Source of the DNA: Ensifer adhaerens
Lineage (GTDB): Bacteria > Pseudomonadota > Alphaproteobacteria > Rhizobiales > Rhizobiaceae
Length of the DNA: 64,000 bases
Direction: 5' to 3'
Assembly (NCBI RefSeq): GCF_001270265.1
Contig: NZ_LGAP01000001.1
Coordinates: forward strand, 434,001-498,000
Below, in pieces: positions 60,758 to 64,000 of the stretch. Each line of letters starts with the position of its first letter. Position 1 is the stretch's first letter. Below the pieces are notes generated by a model. The model did not search any database and was not told the DNA's origin. It worked only from the letters and a program-made list of their open reading frames with translations. The position numbers were made by a program, and so were the translations under genes.

Positions 60758-61489
60758 ATGGAACGAGATCAGGCGACGACGCCACCGGAGGCGGATCGGG
60801 AAGGCGCTGTCAATCGCACGCGCGAGCCCGCATTCAACCTGCCGGCGGGGCTGACGTGCATCCTGTTGTTCCTCATCGCCGTTCATGCACTGCGCACCTA
60901 TGTCTTCCCGGACAGTCTCGACCAGGAAATCATCCTGAACTTCGCCTTCCTCCCGGCGCGCTATGATCATCCGCTTGCCGAACAGAGCCTCGCCTGGCTC
61001 TGGAGCCCGGTGACCTATTCGTTCCTGCACGGAAGCTGGGAACACCTGATCTTCAATATCTTCTGGATGGTTGCCTTCGGTGCACCGGTGGTCCGGCGCA
61101 TCGGTATGGCGCGGCTTGCGGTCTTCTGGGCTCTATCGGCCGCCGCCGCCGTAGCACTTCATACGGTTTTTCATTGGGGCGAGATGATCGTTGTCGTCGG
61201 CGCTTCGGGTGTCGTTTCGGGCTTCATGGGCAGTGCTGCGCGATTCGTGTTTTCGCCCAGCGGGCGCATCAGCCGCCAGTTCGCTCATCTTAATCGTCGG
61301 CTTTCCGTCAGCGAGGCGCTCTCAAATCGTTCCGTCGTCATATTCAGCGGAATCTGGTTCCTGACGAATTTCCTCGTCGGCTTTGGCATGTTCACGCCTG
61401 GTGGAGCCGACAGCGTGGCGTGGGAAGCGCATATCGGTGGCTTTCTCTTTGGCTTCCTTCTGTTCGCGCTGTTCGATCCGCGCGATTGA
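60758..61489 (+). CDS. rhomboid-family intramembrane serine protease
   Basis: 243 residues from the ATG at 60758 (GGAAGAGAG upstream; an ATG at 60722 is less likely). Six membrane helices; HGSWEHLIFNIFWMVAFGAP has the conserved WExxHxxxN loop, VVGASGVVSGFMG the nucleophile GxSG, and AWEAHIGGFLFGFL the catalytic His. Cuts membrane proteins within the bilayer; substrate unknown. Confidence 0.92.
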   Translation: MERDQATTPPEADREGAVNRTREPAFNLPAGLTCILLFLIAVHALRTYVFPDSLDQEIILNFAFLPARYDHPLAEQSLAWLWSPVTYSFLHGSWEHLIFNIFWMVAFGAPVVRRIGMARLAVFWALSAAAAVALHTVFHWGEMIVVVGASGVVSGFMGSAARFVFSPSGRISRQFAHLNRRLSVSEALSNRSVVIFSGIWFLTNFLVGFGMFTPGGADSVAWEAHIGGFLFGFLLFALFDPRD

Positions 61490-61753
61490 TAACGCACCGA
61501 TCCTGTTGCGATCATTGTCAGAACGCTTGATTTCCCGGTAACGCTGGCGCACCATTTGAATCGGCCGATATCGTCCGCGGACGGTGCGGCTCGTGAAGGC
61601 CGGGTGCTCATAGGTCGGCGCGTCTCTGAGGAGCGGCGCGCCAGCCATGCAGGCATCGGAGAGGGTATAGGTTCCGTTGCCCGACTGTGCCGCACACGAC
61701 CGGCTGGAACCTTCCCCGCCGACCCGGCGTCGTCGCAACGGGGAGAAGTGCGC

Positions 61754-62182
61754 ATGTCAGTAAAAGCGATACTCAATGAAAAGGGCCGAAACGTCGTGAC
61801 CGTCGGCCCTCGCATGACGGTTCAACAGGCCGCGGTTCTTTTGCGTGACAATCATATCGGCGCGGTGATCATCATTGATGGGGATGACCAGATCGCCGGC
61901 ATCCTGACCGAGCGCGATATCGTCGCCGCCATCGCCAAGCATGGCGCAGCCTGTCTGGAGAAGCCGGTTTCAGCCGTCATGTGGCAGAATGTCTATTGCT
62001 GCACCGAGGACATGACCGTCGATACGCTGATGGAGATGATGAGCAAGTTGCGAGCCCGTCACCTACCCGTTGAAACGAATGGACATCTGGCTGGCATCGT
62101 TTCGATCGGTGATGTGATCAAACATCACATTCGCGCCATGGAGCAAGAGGCCGAGCACATCAAGGCCTATATCGCCGGATAA
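61754..62182 (+). CDS. CBS-domain pair protein
   Basis: 142 residues from the ATG at 61754. Two CBS modules (TVGPRMTVQQAAVLLRDNHI ... IAGILTERDIVAAIA; CCTEDMTVDTLMEMMS ... LAGIVSIGDVIKHHI) make up the whole protein. Such stand-alone pairs bind adenosine nucleotides and regulate partners. Followed by a terminator. Confidence 0.93.
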   Translation: MSVKAILNEKGRNVVTVGPRMTVQQAAVLLRDNHIGAVIIIDGDDQIAGILTERDIVAAIAKHGAACLEKPVSAVMWQNVYCCTEDMTVDTLMEMMSKLRARHLPVETNGHLAGIVSIGDVIKHHIRAMEQEAEHIKAYIAG

Positions 62183-62185
62183 GGG

Positions 62186-62212
62186 AAAGGGGCGGTTTCT
62201 GCCGCCCTTTTG
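62186..62212 (+). terminator. terminator after CBS gene
   Basis: GGGCGG (62190-62195) pairs with CCGCCC (62202-62207), flanked by A-rich and TTTT. Confidence 0.8.
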
Positions 62213-62339
62213 TCGTCCGGCTGCGGCACAGACTCGAGCATCCGTCCTGAGCGCGCGGTGGCACTTTGCGCCATCGCGAAATATTCGGACAGATCAGCTA
62301 TCCCGTGGGAGCAGGCGGATCCCGGCGTCGCGCCTGCTA

Positions 62340-63305
62340 TCAGCGAACCAGGACTTCCTGCATCCGGCGGATCTCCGCGAGCTTCGCTTTCGCTTCCTGG
62401 TAGCCGCGGTCGATCGCCTCCCCGGCGCGATGGAATTCCGAGAGCCCGATATCGTTGAGCTTCGGATGCAAGGATAGATCCGGAGGGTCGCCGGCAAGGC
62501 GTGCCCGCGAGATGCGGTCCTGGATGATGTTGAAGGCCTGAACCATCACGCTGGTCATGCCCATGCGCGCGGAGTGGTGCGTCAGCTCCTTGGTGACCGG
62601 CATGTCCTGGGTCTCGGTGCCGGCGCTGTGCTTGACGACGGCCGAGCGGCCATAGAGGTCGTAGTTGAGGTTCACGGCGACGACGAGTTGCTGCTCGTGC
62701 GCGCGGCAGACGGAAACAGGCACCGGATTGACGAGCGCGCCATCCATCAATGTCCGGCCGTTGGCGTTGATCGGTTCGAAGATACCGGGAAGGGCGTAGG
62801 ACGCACGGATGGCGGTGATCAGCGATCCCTTTTCCAGCCAGACCTCGTGGCCACTGTGGACTTCGGTTGCAACGGCGATGAAGGGGCGGTCGAGGTTCTC
62901 GATGCTCAGGCCCTGCAGGTGTTCCTGCATGCGCTTGGTCAGGCGCAGCCCGCCGAAAAGGCCGGCGCCACCGATGGCGAAATCGAGCAGGCCGGCAATA
63001 CGACGTACCGTCAGCGAGCGGGCGAAGGTCTCAAGTTCGTCGAGCTTGCCGGCGAGATAGCAGCCGCCGACAAGGGCGCCGATGGAAGTGCCGGCGATCA
63101 TGCCGACTTCGATGCCCTCTTCGTCAAGCGCTCTGAGCACGCCGATATGTGCCCAGCCGCGAGCGGCGCCGCCGCCAAGCGCGATCGCGATCTTGGGCGG
63201 CCTAGGCGGTACGGCGGGTTCTGATGGTGTTGTCGAGAGTGATGACCCGTCCGGGTCGGTCAGGTCGGCAATCTGGCTGCTACGCGTAAAAGTCCAGTTC
63301 AACAT
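62340..63305 (-). CDS. patatin-like phospholipase (RssA-type)
   Basis: 321 residues. IAIALGGGAARGWAHIGVLR has the oxyanion GGGxxRG, IAGTSIGALVGG the nucleophile GxSxG, and LMDGALVNPVPV the DGA motif with the catalytic Asp. Rhizobial RssA-like serine hydrolase, probably on membrane lipids. No signal peptide. Start at 63305 gives a 37-residue N-terminal extension before the domain. Confidence 0.92.
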   Translation of the reverse strand: MLNWTFTRSSQIADLTDPDGSSLSTTPSEPAVPPRPPKIAIALGGGAARGWAHIGVLRALDEEGIEVGMIAGTSIGALVGGCYLAGKLDELETFARSLTVRRIAGLLDFAIGGAGLFGGLRLTKRMQEHLQGLSIENLDRPFIAVATEVHSGHEVWLEKGSLITAIRASYALPGIFEPINANGRTLMDGALVNPVPVSVCRAHEQQLVVAVNLNYDLYGRSAVVKHSAGTETQDMPVTKELTHHSARMGMTSVMVQAFNIIQDRISRARLAGDPPDLSLHPKLNDIGLSEFHRAGEAIDRGYQEAKAKLAEIRRMQEVLVR

Positions 63306-63351
63306 CCGGCACCTCCAACACCGCCGAACACTTGGCAGCGCAACACGTCCT

Positions 63352-63504
63352 TCAGAATGCGCGAAGGGCGTCGTGGCACTCCATGCATTGACTCAAACTT
63401 CCGAAGACCTGATTCGATCCTGGAACCACGCAATAGTTATGAGCGCTCTTGTCTGGAGGAAAACCTGCCAAGCCGGCGCTGGTGCCGGCCTTGTCCTTAT
63501 TCAT
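63352..63504 (-). CDS. small ORF, 50 residues, low confidence
   Basis: The ATG at 63504 begins MNKDKAGTSAGLAGF and the end is QCMECHDALRAF. Codon use looks plausible and there is a CxxC, but there is no strong ribosome site or family. It lies between patatin and hisI. Confidence 0.3.
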   Translation of the reverse strand: MNKDKAGTSAGLAGFPPDKSAHNYCVVPGSNQVFGSLSQCMECHDALRAF

Positions 63505-63710
63505 CGCTGAAAGACTGGCACCGTTACTCAGATTACCATCGATCCTGTCGCCGAGCGCGGCGGGGTCGATAAACATTCGCTACAGTCTGCAATACTGCCC
63601 GGCTTGCCGCCGTCCCCAGGGAAACGGCATCCTTGCCAAAGGATTAGGCGCAAGCTGGGTTACCAAAATATAAACGCAGTATGCACCCGCCCCAAAAAGG
63701 TGCGCAATGC

Positions 63711-64000
63711 TTAATTTTTGTCATAGACCTCGGTGGGGTCGAAATGACGGTGATCGTCGGTAATCGTAACGGTGGCCCGACCGTCATCCATGCCCACTGT
63801 TCGATAGAAGCAGGAGCGGCGGCCGGTGTGGCAGGTCGCGTCGTGCCCGGCGACCGAAACCTTGAGCCAGATGGCATCCTGGTCGCAATCGGTACGGATT
63901 TCCTTCACCGTCTGAAGATTGCCGGAGCTTTCGCCCTTCTTCCAAAGGCTTTTGCGGGAGCGGCTGTAATAGTGGGCGACACCCGTCTCGATCGTCAGAG
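63711..64000 (-). CDS. hisI: phosphoribosyl-AMP cyclohydrolase, 5' part outside window
   Basis: The visible C-terminal ~95 residues run off the window end. [30 protein letters not shown] and [15 protein letters not shown] are the conserved zinc- and substrate-binding segments of HisI. Third step enzyme of histidine synthesis, opening the adenine ring of phosphoribosyl-AMP. The ending ([15 protein letters not shown]) is typical of alphaproteobacterial HisI. Confidence 0.92.
   Translation of the reverse strand, partial: LTIETGVAHYYSRSRKSLWKKGESSGNLQTVKEIRTDCDQDAIWLKVSVAGHDATCHTGRRSCFYRTVGMDDGRATVTITDDHRHFDPTEVYDKN

Noticed and set aside
1-64000. CRISPR arrays, tRNA and rRNA genes
   Set aside because: No regularly spaced repeats and no tRNA-like T-loop sequences with matching stems were found by eye; a tRNA scan would be decisive.

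Overview
The window looks like a chromosome or large replicon of a Rhizobiaceae-type alphaproteobacterium (Rhizobium, Agrobacterium or Ensifer relatives). The evidence is an aglR/aglEFGK alpha-glucoside system, a LacI-controlled disaccharide operon ending in ThuA and Gfo/Idh/MocA genes, a GTTC-N7-GTTC SOS box, and a rhizobial-looking housekeeping block (mgtE, merR, sdaA, D,D-carboxypeptidase with SPOR domain, BTLCP protease, PilZ, rhomboid, CBS, patatin, hisI). The genus cannot be fixed from this sequence alone. No rRNA, tRNA or CRISPR array was recognised.

Positions 1-5,061 are an accessory, defence-like region. A CD-NTase carrying an AGS-C sensor domain (cut by the window edge) is followed by a four-helix membrane protein, the likely effector, and a second CD-NTase broken by one in-frame amber codon. 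Next comes a gene set behind an SOS box: a TnsA-like nuclease-fold protein without the usual catalytic residues, and an AAA+ ATPase/M41 metallopeptidase whose N-terminal domain lies in a separate, overlapping frame. Positions 5,164-9,753 hold an MFS exporter, an F420-type NADP reductase homologue and an SDR, divergent from a LysR regulator, then a secreted protein. A truncated ThiF/E1-like gene (10.4-11.0 kb) ends close to a 39-bp sequence that recurs almost perfectly at 36.3 kb.

Positions 11,107-35,418, between the two copies of that repeat, form a carbohydrate-uptake block with three ABC transporters, each next to a LacI-family regulator and a visible operator palindrome: (i) alpha-glucoside aglA/aglR/aglEFGK; (ii) a transporter whose operon includes an ArgH-family lyase; (iii) a thu-like operon with ThuA and Gfo/Idh/MocA proteins. 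A LysR regulator and an alpha/beta hydrolase lacking its nucleophilic serine lie between (i) and (ii).

Positions 35,470-44,935 are a second accessory region: a frameshifted resolvase remnant, a Cys-rich small protein, an XRE regulator, a compact four-gene operon (two members of a small family with an RWYR motif flanking an unknown protein, then a second AAA+/M41 protein), a catalytically degenerate tyrosine recombinase, a truncated integrase copy, an intact integrase, and a degraded kinase fragment. The two AAA+/M41 loci are the best candidates for an undescribed system.

From about 44.9 kb to the end the content is ordinary chromosome: an adenylate cyclase, a deformylase-like protein lacking key residues, mgtE, a MerR regulator, membrane enzymes (one broken near a 12-C tract), serine dehydratase, cell-envelope enzymes, c-di-GMP and PAS proteins, rhomboid protease, CBS protein, patatin and the end of hisI. 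A strong terminator at 60.6 kb has no gene before it on its strand, which suggests a small RNA.
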